Assembly: GCA_938003875.1 (NCBI GenBank)
Contig: CALKWO010000337.1
Location: 1 to 64,000, forward strand
From: an uncultured bacterium
GTDB taxonomy: Bacteria; Planctomycetota; Uabimicrobiia; Uabimicrobiales; JABWCH01
Direction of reading: 5' to 3'
Length of the DNA stretch: 64,000 nucleotides
Below are positions 17,132 through 26,392 of this stretch, piece by piece. A program made the position numbers and the translations under genes. Below the pieces are notes generated by a model. The model did not search any database. It had not been told where the DNA came from and saw nothing but the letters and a program-made list of their open reading frames with translations. Position 1 is the stretch's first letter. Each line of letters starts with the position of its first letter.

Positions 17132-19792
17132 ATGGGCAATTTAGATTTTCAGCTTACTAAAGAAAAATTAACAGATGGATCTTCTGTAGCACTATTGCAC
17201 ATGAAAGGATCCATAGATGGGACTACAGTAAAAAAATTTGAATCTAAAACATTGGGGTTATATGAAGAAGGTATAAAGTATCTTATTCTCAATTTTTTTG
17301 AAGTAGGCTACATGAATAGCACTGGTCTAGGCATCCTGGTGAAAGTGTTAGATAAATTTCAAGAAAAAGATGGAGATGTCAAATTAGTTAAAGTCCCAAG
17401 AAAAGTAGCGGATCTTTTTGATATGCTTGGAATTTCTTCTATCGTTACTATTTATCCTGGTATGGAAGAAGCCATCCAATCTTTGCCTTTCCCTATTCAA
17501 TCTGCTATGACATCCCATTCTGCTGAGGTTATAAAAAAGGAAACAATAGAACCTCCAGCTCCTCCAAGAGGCTTTGTTATAGAACAACCCAAAAGCGATG
17601 ATCTTTTACAAGATACAGGAATTCTCATCGCTCCAGACGATGCAGGTGGAATCGCTATTTCTCCTGAGCCTGAGGTTTCCATAGATCAACCAGTTCCTAT
17701 TGTTTCTATATCATCAGAAGAAAACCTCGAAGGTGGAATCGCTATTGATGCAGAATGGGAGACTGCTACTGAAGAAGAAAAAAAAGAGAGCATTTCTAGC
17801 TCTACAGCAGCAGAATTTTTTGAAATTTCTCCTATCGAAGAGGAATATCCTAAAACAAATGAACAGGCTGTTTCTGATGGGATGGAATTAGGAATCGATT
17901 TGAGTAACATGGAAGAATTGTCGGATTCACCGTCTTTTGATATAGGACAAAAAACAGAAGAAGAAAAACGCGAGGATAATGCGGATTGGAGCATAGAGGC
18001 TGAACCTATGGGCTTTGCTGATGAGCAGGCATCTACTATAAAAGAAGATCAGGCAGAAGAAATTCAAGAAAGCATTGCTACCTTTGAAGAAATACAAGAT
18101 TCTAAGGATGCCCAGGAGGAAATCGCTGCTCCCGAATTTGAAGAGGTTGCTTTCGAAGAACCTGCCCAGGAGGAAATCGCTGCTCCCGAATTTGAAGAGG
18201 CTGCTTTCGAAGAACCTGCCCAGGAAGAAATCACTGTTCCTGAATCTCCAGAGGCTGCTTTTGAAGAGCCCGCCCAAGAGGAAATCGCTGCTGCTGAATC
18301 TCCAGAGGCTGCTTTTGAAGAGCCTGCCCAGCAGGAAATAGCTGCTCCTGAATCTCCAGAGGCTTCTTTTGAAGAGCCTGTCCAGGAGGAACTCTCTGCT
18401 CCTGAATCTCCAGAGGCTTCTTTTGAAGAGGTACAGGATTCTGATGATGAGCAAGAAAAACTTGCTGCACCCTCTTTTGAAGAGGTACAGGATTCTGATG
18501 AACTCTCTGCTCCTGATGGACTGGAAGAAATAGATTTACCCGAAACTTCTCAAAAAATGCAGGAAGCATCAGACATAAATTTATCTGCAGACGCCCCAAA
18601 TGCAGGATTACCTGATCTCTCGCTCGATTTAGAAGAAGCTTTCCAGGAGGCATCTGGAGAAAAAATGGTTCCTGAAATGGGAAAACAGAAGATTGACAGC
18701 TTACAGACCGAAATAGAATTTCCTTGTGACGCTTTAAAAAGCATACCCAATATGGCAGAAGACACAGATTTGCTGGAAACACAAGTCAGCTCTAATTACA
18801 AAAGCGTGGCCTCTTCTGATATTCCTGCTATAGCTACTTCTATAAAAGATACGTCAACCACATTGGAAAAGGCTGTGGCTGAGCTGGAAGAAGAAGTTCA
18901 GGAAGAAAGTCGATTAGAACGAAGAGTAGAGCAAGAAGCAGTCTCTGCGCCTGCTTTTGCATCCGCACCTGCCAGCCCTGCACCTATGCCTGTTTCTCCC
19001 ATGATGCCTTTTGATGAGGATAAAAAAGAAGATGTCCCTGATGATATTGTAAACGCATTCCGTGATTCAGAAGAACAACTTCTGGCCAATAGGTCTGCAA
19101 AAGAAGAGCAGAGCAAAAAGTCAGTGACCAAAATACCTACATCGGGAAGTATTCCTCCAGTCAAAGGAAAAGCTCCCTTCAAGAGGAAAACCACGGTTCG
19201 CTATTATGAGCAGATGAATCCCTCTAAATCCTATCCGCTTTCTGTAACCTTATCGAAAGACAAGGTCGTAGCCACAAAGATGGCTCATGTTGCACAAAAA
19301 GAGGGCAAGAAAGATTTAGTCATATCTGCTGATAAGCCTAAGGTTACTATCACTCCTGTGCTTTCAGGCTGTCATGTCGCTCCTCAAAGCATTACTCTGG
19401 ATGTAACCCAGGAAGTATCCCGTGCAGATTTTTGGGTAACTCCTATTATAGAAGGGTCAATGTATGGCTGGATCGAGATTACACACCAGGGCGAAACCAT
19501 CGAAAAAATAGACATACAGACCAAAAGTGTCAAACAAACATGGGCTAAAATAGCAGCAGCAGCATCTGTTCTCAGCCCCTTCTTTTCTTCTTTTATGGAA
19601 GGAATTCTGACACAAAAAGAATCTTTAAAAGGCCTTCCTCGCTTTCTCATGGATTTTAGTGATAAAATAGGTGGACTGACCATGTTAGGTATTGGCGGTT
19701 TTGTCTTATTCATGGTTGCTGGAATTGTCTTCTATCGACGAAGTCTTCCTAAAGAAGCACAAGAAATCGAAAAATTCTTTGGGGCAGAGTAA
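17132..19792 (+). CDS. STAS-domain protein with acidic repeats and C-terminal membrane helix
   Basis: I place the start at ATG 17132 (AAAGG ribosome site), where the STAS domain begins. The 886-residue product has an N-terminal anti-sigma-factor-antagonist-type STAS domain (about 1-110) with the phosphorylatable Ser in MNSTGLG. A very acidic, low-complexity region follows (about 130-620) containing six 18-residue repeats of the form AQEEIAAPE.xEAAFEEP (DNA about 18112-18435). A globular beta domain (about 690-800) precedes one membrane helix near the end (about 849-868). A membrane-anchored STAS protein with a long flexible arm suggests an adaptor in a partner-switching circuit, but no anti-sigma kinase or phosphatase is nearby. 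A second STAS-type gene follows. Confidence 0.8.
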   Translation: MGNLDFQLTKEKLTDGSSVALLHMKGSIDGTTVKKFESKTLGLYEEGIKYLILNFFEVGYMNSTGLGILVKVLDKFQEKDGDVKLVKVPRKVADLFDMLGISSIVTIYPGMEEAIQSLPFPIQSAMTSHSAEVIKKETIEPPAPPRGFVIEQPKSDDLLQDTGILIAPDDAGGIAISPEPEVSIDQPVPIVSISSEENLEGGIAIDAEWETATEEEKKESISSSTAAEFFEISPIEEEYPKTNEQAVSDGMELGIDLSNMEELSDSPSFDIGQKTEEEKREDNADWSIEAEPMGFADEQASTIKEDQAEEIQESIATFEEIQDSKDAQEEIAAPEFEEVAFEEPAQEEIAAPEFEEAAFEEPAQEEITVPESPEAAFEEPAQEEIAAAESPEAAFEEPAQQEIAAPESPEASFEEPVQEELSAPESPEASFEEVQDSDDEQEKLAAPSFEEVQDSDELSAPDGLEEIDLPETSQKMQEASDINLSADAPNAGLPDLSLDLEEAFQEASGEKMVPEMGKQKIDSLQTEIEFPCDALKSIPNMAEDTDLLETQVSSNYKSVASSDIPAIATSIKDTSTTLEKAVAELEEEVQEESRLERRVEQEAVSAPAFASAPASPAPMPVSPMMPFDEDKKEDVPDDIVNAFRDSEEQLLANRSAKEEQSKKSVTKIPTSGSIPPVKGKAPFKRKTTVRYYEQMNPSKSYPLSVTLSKDKVVATKMAHVAQKEGKKDLVISADKPKVTITPVLSGCHVAPQSITLDVTQEVSRADFWVTPIIEGSMYGWIEITHQGETIEKIDIQTKSVKQTWAKIAAAASVLSPFFSSFMEGILTQKESLKGLPRFLMDFSDKIGGLTMLGIGGFVLFMVAGIVFYRRSLPKEAQEIEKFFGAE
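18112..18435 (+). repeat. In-frame 54-bp tandem repeats in the STAS gene
   Basis: Six consecutive 54-bp units encode 18-residue Glu/Ala/Pro-rich repeats. The first two units are almost identical at the DNA level, which suggests recent slippage or unequal recombination and possible length variation between strains. Confidence 0.8.
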
Positions 19793-19831
19793 TTTTATTT
19801 GCCTGGAATAGAACAAGCGATTGCTTCTGGT

Positions 19832-20005
19832 TCTAACAGAATCTGTGGTATGTATCGTCTATAAAAGAATAAGGCTGAATACCGCCTGCTGGAGCAGATG
19901 CTATTATCATAGCACTGCTCATCTGGCACAAGAAAAATTTGCTAAGAGCAGGCTTTGTTATCTATAGGCATTTTATCAATAAGACTATGACACAGAAAAT
20001 GTTAA
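19832..20005 (+). repeat. R1 repeat, long form (copy B)
   Basis: Nearly identical to copy A over about 174 bp, in the same orientation. It fills most of the 305-bp gap upstream of the STAS-PilZ gene. Immediately after it a small palindrome, GCGATTT/AAATCGC (20075-20090), directly follows an AGGAGGGG stretch. Confidence 0.85.
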
Positions 20006-20097
20006 AACAACCGATTGCTTTACAGTTGTTTGTTTTATTCCTTTTAAGCATCATTCGTTACAGGTTAGGAGGGGCGATTTCAAAATCGCTTAGCATT

Positions 20098-22077
20098 ATG
20101 GCAAAACAAAAAGATCAGGGTGATTTATTAGAGATTTACTTCGATACAGCCAGAGACAGTATCAGTAAATTTCAAAAAACCTTGCGCAAGGTAATACTCA
20201 GTGAAAAAAAGAATATCATGATAGATATGACCTACGCACCTTCGCTTCCCAGGGACTATCTGTCCAGCCTTGTTTTTGGAGCAAAGGCCTTGAAATCTCA
20301 CGGTTATACGATAAGCTTTCTTTTTTCACCAGTAAACTATTCCTTGCTGAAATCTTCACCTGATTCTGCTCATTTCCAATTGGAAATTTCTCAGGTCGTG
20401 GAAGATAAGGATAACATACCTATCACAGGAAGTATAGACATACCAGAAGAAACACAAGATATATCTTCTGCAGTCAAAATTCAGAAAAATAGAATTATCG
20501 TTACAGAGGAAACGCAAGAAACCATTCCAGGAATTCTATCCTCTTTGGTACAAAAAATTTTAAACCAGGGATATACTGAAGTAGCCATTGATCTTACAGA
20601 ACTTTTTCTTTTGTCTCATTCTTTAATTCATGCTTTGATTTTAGAAACGCTCAATACAGGAAATGTTCTAAAAGTATGTATTTTAGAAAGTATGGAAGAA
20701 GTTTTACAGGCCAATCCTCAGGCTATTATGCTCAATGTCGAAATAAAAAAAGAGGAAGATTCTATAGAGCAGGACGAAAATGAAAAAGAAACAGAGCCTG
20801 CCAATGCGTTTATGGAGAGTGAAGAATTTCTAAGTGCCCAGGAAGTCAGTAGCATCGTCGATATCCAGGAAGCACCCAAAGAAGATAGCACAAAAAATGT
20901 TGCTTCTGTTTCTTCTAATGATGCAGAAGATACCAGTCCTTCAGCTTTTAAGATAGAAGTAAACCGTTTAAAAGCAGGGCAAATGACAGGTTCTGCGTTT
21001 TTGCGAGATTTTGATACTTACTTTCAAAATCTTTTTTCTTCAGGGAATAGTTTATATATTGATCTAAGCGAATTTGAAAATATCGATTGTAGCATTGCTC
21101 TGAAGCTGATCTATGCTAATTTCCAAGCCATAGAGCAAGAAAAAAAGCTTACCATCCAATTGCTCCAGGATCAAATGAGCGTGATGCAGTCTTATTTGCC
21201 TGCTTTAGAAAAAATAGAAAAGAAAGTAGACCTCTCTCCTCATTTTGATATTATTGGCAGCCGCATGGAAATTTATAATGTAAGCATGCCTTTATTTTTG
21301 CAAAAATTTTCAGAAAGCTTCAAACCATTATTGAATTCAGGCTATAGTAGCCTGGTTATTGATATATCTCGTCTTTCTGAGATTACCGAGCAGGCTATTG
21401 AACTTTTAGTTCTTGCATACCTGGATGCCATAGGCGCAGGGCTTTCTCTGACAGTGCGTATTTCTTCTGGAATGGAAGCGAACTTTCAAAAATCAGGAAG
21501 GAGCAGAGCATTGCCCCTGGAGGTTCTACGGCCAGCTACAGTCGCTCAAGTGCAGCAAAAAGCGGTCAAACCTAGAATCGATATGAGCAAAATCAGAGAG
21601 GCCATGGGGAAAGATCGTCTTACCGAAAAGGTAATCCATCATCAATATGAGACAGTCCATATCGAATCCAGAGGTACCTTCCAGAACTGGGAGCCTATAC
21701 CTGTTAAAGACGAAGCGAAAAAGGCACCCTATCTCGGAGTGGAAAGACGTTTGGAGAAACGATATGATTCCAAGGATATAGAAGTTATCTTTGCCAGAGG
21801 CAGCATCGCCAAAATTACAGGAAGAAAATATCCTGCACATAATATCAGCCAATCAGGTATATGCTTTACCTGTCCTATCCCGCTTACACGGAATGAATCT
21901 CTCAGGCTCAAAATTTTTTATCAGGAAATTTCTTTTGAAATCCAGGCAAATGTAATCTGGACAAAACCCGTTCCAGCACAATCTCTCTTTCGTACAGGTG
22001 TCCAGTTTTCCAAAGTCAGTGAAGTCTCTAAATTGCAACTGAAAGAAATTATCAGAAAGCTTTATAAATCAGAATAA
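20098..22077 (+). CDS. Four STAS-like modules fused to a PilZ domain
   Basis: The 659-residue product can be split into four degenerate STAS-like modules (about residues 9-97, 124-215, 283-378 and 382-478). Each has a strand-helix order with a LxIDLSxxxxI-type central strand but no conserved phospho-serine. A C-terminal PilZ domain (about 546-655) follows. The PilZ c-di-GMP signature is present: the arginine motif ERRLEKR at 549-555 and NISQSG at 582-587. c-di-GMP binding is therefore likely. The start is not certain. ATG 20098 has no close ribosome site; a strong AGGAGGGG at 20067-20074 would fit a rare ATT start at 20077, which adds seven residues. An R1 repeat precedes the gene and another follows its stop codon. 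Confidence 0.75.
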   Translation: MAKQKDQGDLLEIYFDTARDSISKFQKTLRKVILSEKKNIMIDMTYAPSLPRDYLSSLVFGAKALKSHGYTISFLFSPVNYSLLKSSPDSAHFQLEISQVVEDKDNIPITGSIDIPEETQDISSAVKIQKNRIIVTEETQETIPGILSSLVQKILNQGYTEVAIDLTELFLLSHSLIHALILETLNTGNVLKVCILESMEEVLQANPQAIMLNVEIKKEEDSIEQDENEKETEPANAFMESEEFLSAQEVSSIVDIQEAPKEDSTKNVASVSSNDAEDTSPSAFKIEVNRLKAGQMTGSAFLRDFDTYFQNLFSSGNSLYIDLSEFENIDCSIALKLIYANFQAIEQEKKLTIQLLQDQMSVMQSYLPALEKIEKKVDLSPHFDIIGSRMEIYNVSMPLFLQKFSESFKPLLNSGYSSLVIDISRLSEITEQAIELLVLAYLDAIGAGLSLTVRISSGMEANFQKSGRSRALPLEVLRPATVAQVQQKAVKPRIDMSKIREAMGKDRLTEKVIHHQYETVHIESRGTFQNWEPIPVKDEAKKAPYLGVERRLEKRYDSKDIEVIFARGSIAKITGRKYPAHNISQSGICFTCPIPLTRNESLRLKIFYQEISFEIQANVIWTKPVPAQSLFRTGVQFSKVSEVSKLQLKEIIRKLYKSE

Positions 22078-22160
22078 TAAGGAACAAGAATTAAATAACT
22101 TCCACATTTCCTCCCGCAGACTCAAGCAGATGCTATTAACATAGCACTGCTTAGCCTGCA
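22078..22160 (+). repeat. R1 repeat, stop-codon form (copy D)
   Basis: Begins directly after a stop codon with TAAGGAACAAGAATTAAATAA, then the spacer TTCCACATTTCCTCC and the R1 hairpin core. Copy E at 52192-52274 is its near-perfect inverted copy over about 83 bp. Confidence 0.85.
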
Positions 22161-22227
22161 CAAGCTGCTTATGCTAAGGCCAAATTTTATAATGAGAAAA
22201 GTAGTTAATATATTTTAAGAAAGTCCA

Positions 22228-23538
22228 ATGGAAACAGAAAAAAAATATCGTTTAGAAAGAATAGAAAAATTTTTAGGCAGTATGGATCAGGGGGTAGCCA
22301 TTCTTTCTTCAGGCTCTCCTTTGCCAAAAGAACTTAAAATCGATGTCCAGTTTCGTGCGCAAAGCAGTTTCTTTTATTTTACAGGTCTGGAAGAACCAGA
22401 TGCTATTGCTGTGTTTTCTAATGTCCATCCACAACGCTATTGTCTGTTCATGAGAGAATCCGATCAAAAAGAAAAGGTCTGGACAGGTGCCAGAACAGGA
22501 CTAAAAGAAGCACAAGAACTCACGGGTGCAGACGCTGTCTATCCCTGGGAAGAATTTGCTAAAAAAATCCCAGAATATCTGGAAGGCACGAAAAATCTAT
22601 ACTATACAATTGGTATACATAAGGGAATAGATGAAATTGTGTTACAACATTGCCATTCTCTCCAGCGCAGACTTACCATGCCCAAAAGAATCCCACAGAC
22701 TATCCAGGATCTGGAAAAAAGTATAGAAGAATTCCGCGTGGTCAAAAGTGAGCTGGAGATCTCTGCTATCAAAACGGCAATAAAAGCGACACAAGAAGCT
22801 TTTTTCCAAGCATTCCAGGAAGCTGTTCCAGGAATGTATGAATACCAGATAGAGGCACTCGTGTCTTATGTTTACAGAAAAGCAGGGGGGGGATGTTCCT
22901 TTCCTCCTATTGTGGCTTCAGGGGATAAAAGCACTATCCTTCACTATACCCAAAACAATTGCCAGATAAAAGACGGTAGCTTATTATTATTAGATAGCGG
23001 TGCGGAAATCCATCATTATTGTGCCGACGTAACCAGAACCTGGCCTGTAAATGGGAAATTTACAAAAGAACAAAGGGCTGTGTATGAAGCCGTTCTTAAT
23101 GCGCAGAAAAAAGCGATTTCTATCATCAAGCCAGGCGTTGAAGTAGCCCTTTTCCATCAAACAGCACTAGATGCTTTGGTCGACTTTCTGGTAGAAGAAA
23201 AAATTCTCCAGGGAGACAGGGCTAAAATCGAACAGGAAAAATTATATCAGGCGTATTATCCTCATAGCACAGGACATTTTATAGGAATGGATGTACATGA
23301 TATAGGAACCTATTATTGTCTGGGAAAACCCAGAATATTTGCGCCTGGAATGGTACTGACAGTAGAGCCAGGACTCTATTTCCGCCCCGAAATCGAGGGC
23401 GTTCCTGATCGGTTTAAAGGGATAGGCATAAGGATTGAAGACGATGTTTTGGTTACAGAAAAAGGTCATGAAATTCTTACAAAAGAGATTCCTAAAGAAG
23501 CTAGAGAGTTAGAAAAAATTCTCAAGAAAAGGAAATAG
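22228..23538 (+). CDS. pepP: Xaa-Pro aminopeptidase (aminopeptidase P)
   Basis: This 436-residue enzyme has the usual two-part architecture: an N-terminal creatinase-like domain (1-165) and a C-terminal pita-bread metallopeptidase domain. The two-metal ligands are all visible: Asp in LLLLDSGAE (about 256), Asp in CADVTRTW (about 267), His in HSTGHFIGMDVHD (about 350), Glu in VEPGLYF (about 380) and Glu in GIRIEDDV (about 411). It removes N-terminal residues that precede proline and works in cytoplasmic peptide turnover. The gene ends inside the stem of a hairpin terminator, yet an ATP-grasp-like gene starts only 40 nt later, so partial read-through is possible. Confidence 0.92.
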   Translation: METEKKYRLERIEKFLGSMDQGVAILSSGSPLPKELKIDVQFRAQSSFFYFTGLEEPDAIAVFSNVHPQRYCLFMRESDQKEKVWTGARTGLKEAQELTGADAVYPWEEFAKKIPEYLEGTKNLYYTIGIHKGIDEIVLQHCHSLQRRLTMPKRIPQTIQDLEKSIEEFRVVKSELEISAIKTAIKATQEAFFQAFQEAVPGMYEYQIEALVSYVYRKAGGGCSFPPIVASGDKSTILHYTQNNCQIKDGSLLLLDSGAEIHHYCADVTRTWPVNGKFTKEQRAVYEAVLNAQKKAISIIKPGVEVALFHQTALDALVDFLVEEKILQGDRAKIEQEKLYQAYYPHSTGHFIGMDVHDIGTYYCLGKPRIFAPGMVLTVEPGLYFRPEIEGVPDRFKGIGIRIEDDVLVTEKGHEILTKEIPKEARELEKILKKRK

Positions 23539-23555
23539 AGTATTTCCTTTATTTT
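23528..23555 (+). terminator. Hairpin overlapping the pepP stop codon
   Basis: Stem AAAGGAAATA/TATTTCCTTT with loop GAG, followed by ATTTTT. The TAG stop codon lies partly in the stem, so ribosomes finishing pepP would open it; it may act as an attenuator for the next gene. Confidence 0.65.
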
Positions 23556-23578
23556 TACTGTTTCAGGAAAGGAATAGT

Positions 23579-24739
23579 ATGTCTCATTTGATTTTGAGTA
23601 TGTGTACTTATATGGATGGCAAGCATGAAAGCCTCATCCAGTTTCAGTCGGAGTTTCCTAATGCTGTAAGCCAGTACGCCAAAGAAAAAAATTTACCTTT
23701 GGAAGGAAGAATCATAAGACTGGTTGGTTGCGATGAAATGTCCCGCAAAAAAGGACTCTATAGCAATTTCCCCATGTATGAGATTGGCGAGATCGTAGAA
23801 GAAGATGCTATTTTCGACAGAATCGGGACTATCGTCCAAACAGGCGGTATCTTTTTGGATAAAGCCGTATATAGTGGCACTCAGGTTTTCAATCGCCCTG
23901 TATCCATTGATGAAAGTAAAGCCAGGGACTATATGATAGCCAAAATGAAAGGCTTCTATGTTCCCAAGACAGTACTCTTGCCACAAGCAAGCTATGCCAG
24001 GTTTAAATCTGTAGATGAGAACAGAGTGGATTTAGACGTTGATCTGGAAGCCGCTGTTCGATATGTGGGAGGCTATCCTTGCTACATGAAGAGAGCTTTT
24101 GGCGGTGGACGGGCTCATGTTTACAAGATCAATAACAAAGCAGAATTGTATGAAATCTACCAAATCACCCGCGAATTTCTCATGGTACTTCAGGAAAATA
24201 TCGATATGGATCTTTATATCCGAACTTTCTGCTTTGGAAGCAAGGTAATCCATACATCTTACAATATAGACAGGCCTGATGGACAAAAATATGGCTGGCC
24301 TCCTGATGAATTCGGAGAAGGGGATCGCCTGTATCTGGATAAAATAATACCAGCTCTGTGCCAGGAACTTCTGACACCTTTCTGTACAATGGAAATAGCC
24401 AAAAGCAAACGCGATGGCAGATGGTATTTCATAGACATTACCAATGGCTGCAACTTCGATATGAGAGAAGGCGAGCTGAGTACTCCTATTTATCAGGTCG
24501 CAAAACGTACCATTATAGAAGAGCTTGTCCAATGGACACTCCAGCCTCGCCCCATGATTGTTCATAGCAATCTGCAAGAGCATGTATTGCGCCAGCAGCT
24601 TTATCGTGCCGTGCTAAAAGGGCAAAATCATGATCTTCTGGTAAAATTCGCCAAAGAAATCGGCATGAACCTGGATCACAATTTCTCTGAAGAACAAAAA
24701 CGCTTTGCAGACGAATATCGACGACTTTACGGAGGCTAG
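23579..24739 (+). CDS. ATP-grasp-like protein, unknown substrate
   Basis: The 386-residue protein shows an ATP-grasp-like order: a pre-ATP-grasp region (1-120), then YPCYMKRAFGGGRAHVY (a lysine followed by a glycine-rich loop, about 163-179), and a late metal-binding motif WYFIDITNGCNFDM (about 281-294). These enzymes join a carboxylate to an amine or thiol through an acyl-phosphate. The substrate cannot be told, and I do not recognise a named subfamily. A good ribosome site (GGAAAGGA) supports the start. A strong hairpin follows the stop. A second, different ATP-grasp gene is at 28258-29412. Confidence 0.65.
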   Translation: MSHLILSMCTYMDGKHESLIQFQSEFPNAVSQYAKEKNLPLEGRIIRLVGCDEMSRKKGLYSNFPMYEIGEIVEEDAIFDRIGTIVQTGGIFLDKAVYSGTQVFNRPVSIDESKARDYMIAKMKGFYVPKTVLLPQASYARFKSVDENRVDLDVDLEAAVRYVGGYPCYMKRAFGGGRAHVYKINNKAELYEIYQITREFLMVLQENIDMDLYIRTFCFGSKVIHTSYNIDRPDGQKYGWPPDEFGEGDRLYLDKIIPALCQELLTPFCTMEIAKSKRDGRWYFIDITNGCNFDMREGELSTPIYQVAKRTIIEELVQWTLQPRPMIVHSNLQEHVLRQQLYRAVLKGQNHDLLVKFAKEIGMNLDHNFSEEQKRFADEYRRLYGG

Positions 24740-24745
24740 CATTCC

Positions 24746-24772
24746 AATAGCCAGGGTAGCCCCCTGGCTATT
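24746..24772 (+). terminator. Strong hairpin after the ATP-grasp-like gene
   Basis: An 11-bp stem AATAGCCAGGG/CCCTGGCTATT lies seven nt after the stop. It lacks a T tract, so it may be a pause or processing structure and not a classic terminator. Confidence 0.55.
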
Positions 24773-24882
24773 CCTTACAGTATGCTTCACCTCTTCTCTG
24801 TACTACTGATCTGCAAATTTTTGTTATTTTGCCGAGAAAATTTTTTTTTATCCACAGATTACGAAACCAAGTGATAGCGAGC

Positions 24883-26286
24883 ATGAAACGAAAAAATAGC
24901 ACATCTTCAAAAGATACAACTTCCTCTCATCCCAAGGCTCTACATAAAGAAAAATATTTATGCGTAGCAAAAGAAGCATTGAAAAATTTGATTTATAGCA
25001 AAACTATATCCCTTACAGCCAGGGAGATTCTATCCCAAATTGCTTCTCTTTTATTAAAGGGATATTCCATCCAGGAAGTTTTTTCTAAAAATACCATCTC
25101 AGAGCATGCCAGAGGCAGTATCCATATCTATAACCTTTCCAATCCTATGAAAATTTTTTGGCTTGCTGTTATGCCAGAAAAAATGCTCTCGGATAATTTT
25201 TTTCCTCAACAAAAGTTGCAGGAAAAAGAATGGATACAGCTATGGGCAGAGTTAGGAAATTTACAAAATTTTGCAGAACAATACACTCTGTGTAATATAG
25301 ATCGCTATATAGAAGCGAAGGCATCCGAAAATTATCTGGAAACTCTCTTGATTCTCGTAAGCCACAATTTTCATACACTACCTCACTGCACATTAAATTT
25401 ATATAAACAGCCAGGCATTTTTACAGACGCGCTTGTTTCCTTATATTCTCAGATGGATAAAGAGAACAAAAGAGGTTTTCTGCCAGCAGTTTTAATTCCT
25501 CTAGCAAAAGAATCTTTTGAAAAAGAAAAGGAAAAAACTCTGGAAAAAATATGCCATCTGGCTTTGATTACGCATAAAGTCAGCTTCCAAAATCATAGAG
25601 AAGAAGTTCCTGAAATGCATCCCTGGTCTTTAGGAAGCATCTGCCTCAATCTTGTCCAGGCAGCATATAAGGCAGGGGAGGGTAATCTGAATGTTTTTTG
25701 GCAAGAAGTACGGGAAAGCTTCTCTTTCGCAGTCAGAGCACATCTGGATCAAAAACGATTTATGCTGAATTTGATCAAAGATGGTTACATGAATTTTTTA
25801 GCAGATTCCCCCTGGAACAAAATCTATAAAGAAAGCAATGCTGTTTTCTTTGTAGAGATATGTGGTTTAGCAGAAAGCACTTTGTTTCTCAGCAAACAAA
25901 CAATGGCAGAGGAAGAAGGATGGGAAATAGCCGTTCAGACACTTGCGTATTTATGTGAGCTTGCCAGATCCAGCTCAGCAAAGCATGGAATCAACTTGAT
26001 TCTGTGTGATTTAGACAGAGATGAAAAAACAGCCCACCGATTTCTAAAGCTCGACAAAAAGCATTTTCCCTCATATTCTAACAATTTCAGCGAATATACT
26101 AAAGGGCCAAGGATGAATGCACTAACCAATCTAAACCTGAAAGAAAGAATTCAGAAAGAAGGAGAATTGCACCGCTATATTCCATCAAGAATTTTTTTAA
26201 TGCCTGATATACCCAAAGAAGACCTTCCTTCATTACTCCAGTATGCCTATGAAGAAACCCATGCCTTTGAAATCAGCATTGTCTGA
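24883..26286 (+). CDS. Hypothetical protein
   Basis: I do not recognise this protein. I take ATG 24883 as start (467 residues, beginning MKRKNSTSSK), since the longer reading frame begins with an unlikely stretch and has no ribosome site. The product is mostly alpha-helical, without signal peptide, membrane helix or obvious nucleotide-binding motif. The C-terminal half contains a possible Rossmann-like strand (GINLILCDLD) and ends in a segment with IPSRIFLMPDIPKEDLP. It stands alone: a hairpin lies upstream, and an R2 repeat and a convergent tgt gene lie downstream. Confidence 0.7.
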   Translation: MKRKNSTSSKDTTSSHPKALHKEKYLCVAKEALKNLIYSKTISLTAREILSQIASLLLKGYSIQEVFSKNTISEHARGSIHIYNLSNPMKIFWLAVMPEKMLSDNFFPQQKLQEKEWIQLWAELGNLQNFAEQYTLCNIDRYIEAKASENYLETLLILVSHNFHTLPHCTLNLYKQPGIFTDALVSLYSQMDKENKRGFLPAVLIPLAKESFEKEKEKTLEKICHLALITHKVSFQNHREEVPEMHPWSLGSICLNLVQAAYKAGEGNLNVFWQEVRESFSFAVRAHLDQKRFMLNLIKDGYMNFLADSPWNKIYKESNAVFFVEICGLAESTLFLSKQTMAEEEGWEIAVQTLAYLCELARSSSAKHGINLILCDLDRDEKTAHRFLKLDKKHFPSYSNNFSEYTKGPRMNALTNLNLKERIQKEGELHRYIPSRIFLMPDIPKEDLPSLLQYAYEETHAFEISIV

Positions 26287-26311
26287 GATAGCAGATCCTG
26301 CGGCAAAAGTC

Positions 26312-26388
26312 AAAGACGCAGGGATTGCGCTGAAGGTCGTCTTCTCCAAATAGATGGTCATTTTCGGCGCAACCCTGAGGCCACAATA
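26312..26388 (+). repeat. R2 palindromic repeat, subtype II (copy 2)
   Basis: Ends AAAGACGCAGGGATTGCGC and GGCGCAACCCTGAGGC are imperfect inverted repeats. The middle (GAAGGTCGTCTTCTCC) differs from subtype I but matches the copy at 58777-58854. It separates two convergent genes. Confidence 0.8.
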
Positions 26389-26392
26389 CAAT

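Noticed and set aside
18112..18435. Possible CRISPR-like array from regular 54-bp spacing
   Set aside because: The units are in frame, encode a continuous acidic repeat and have no spacers or cas genes.
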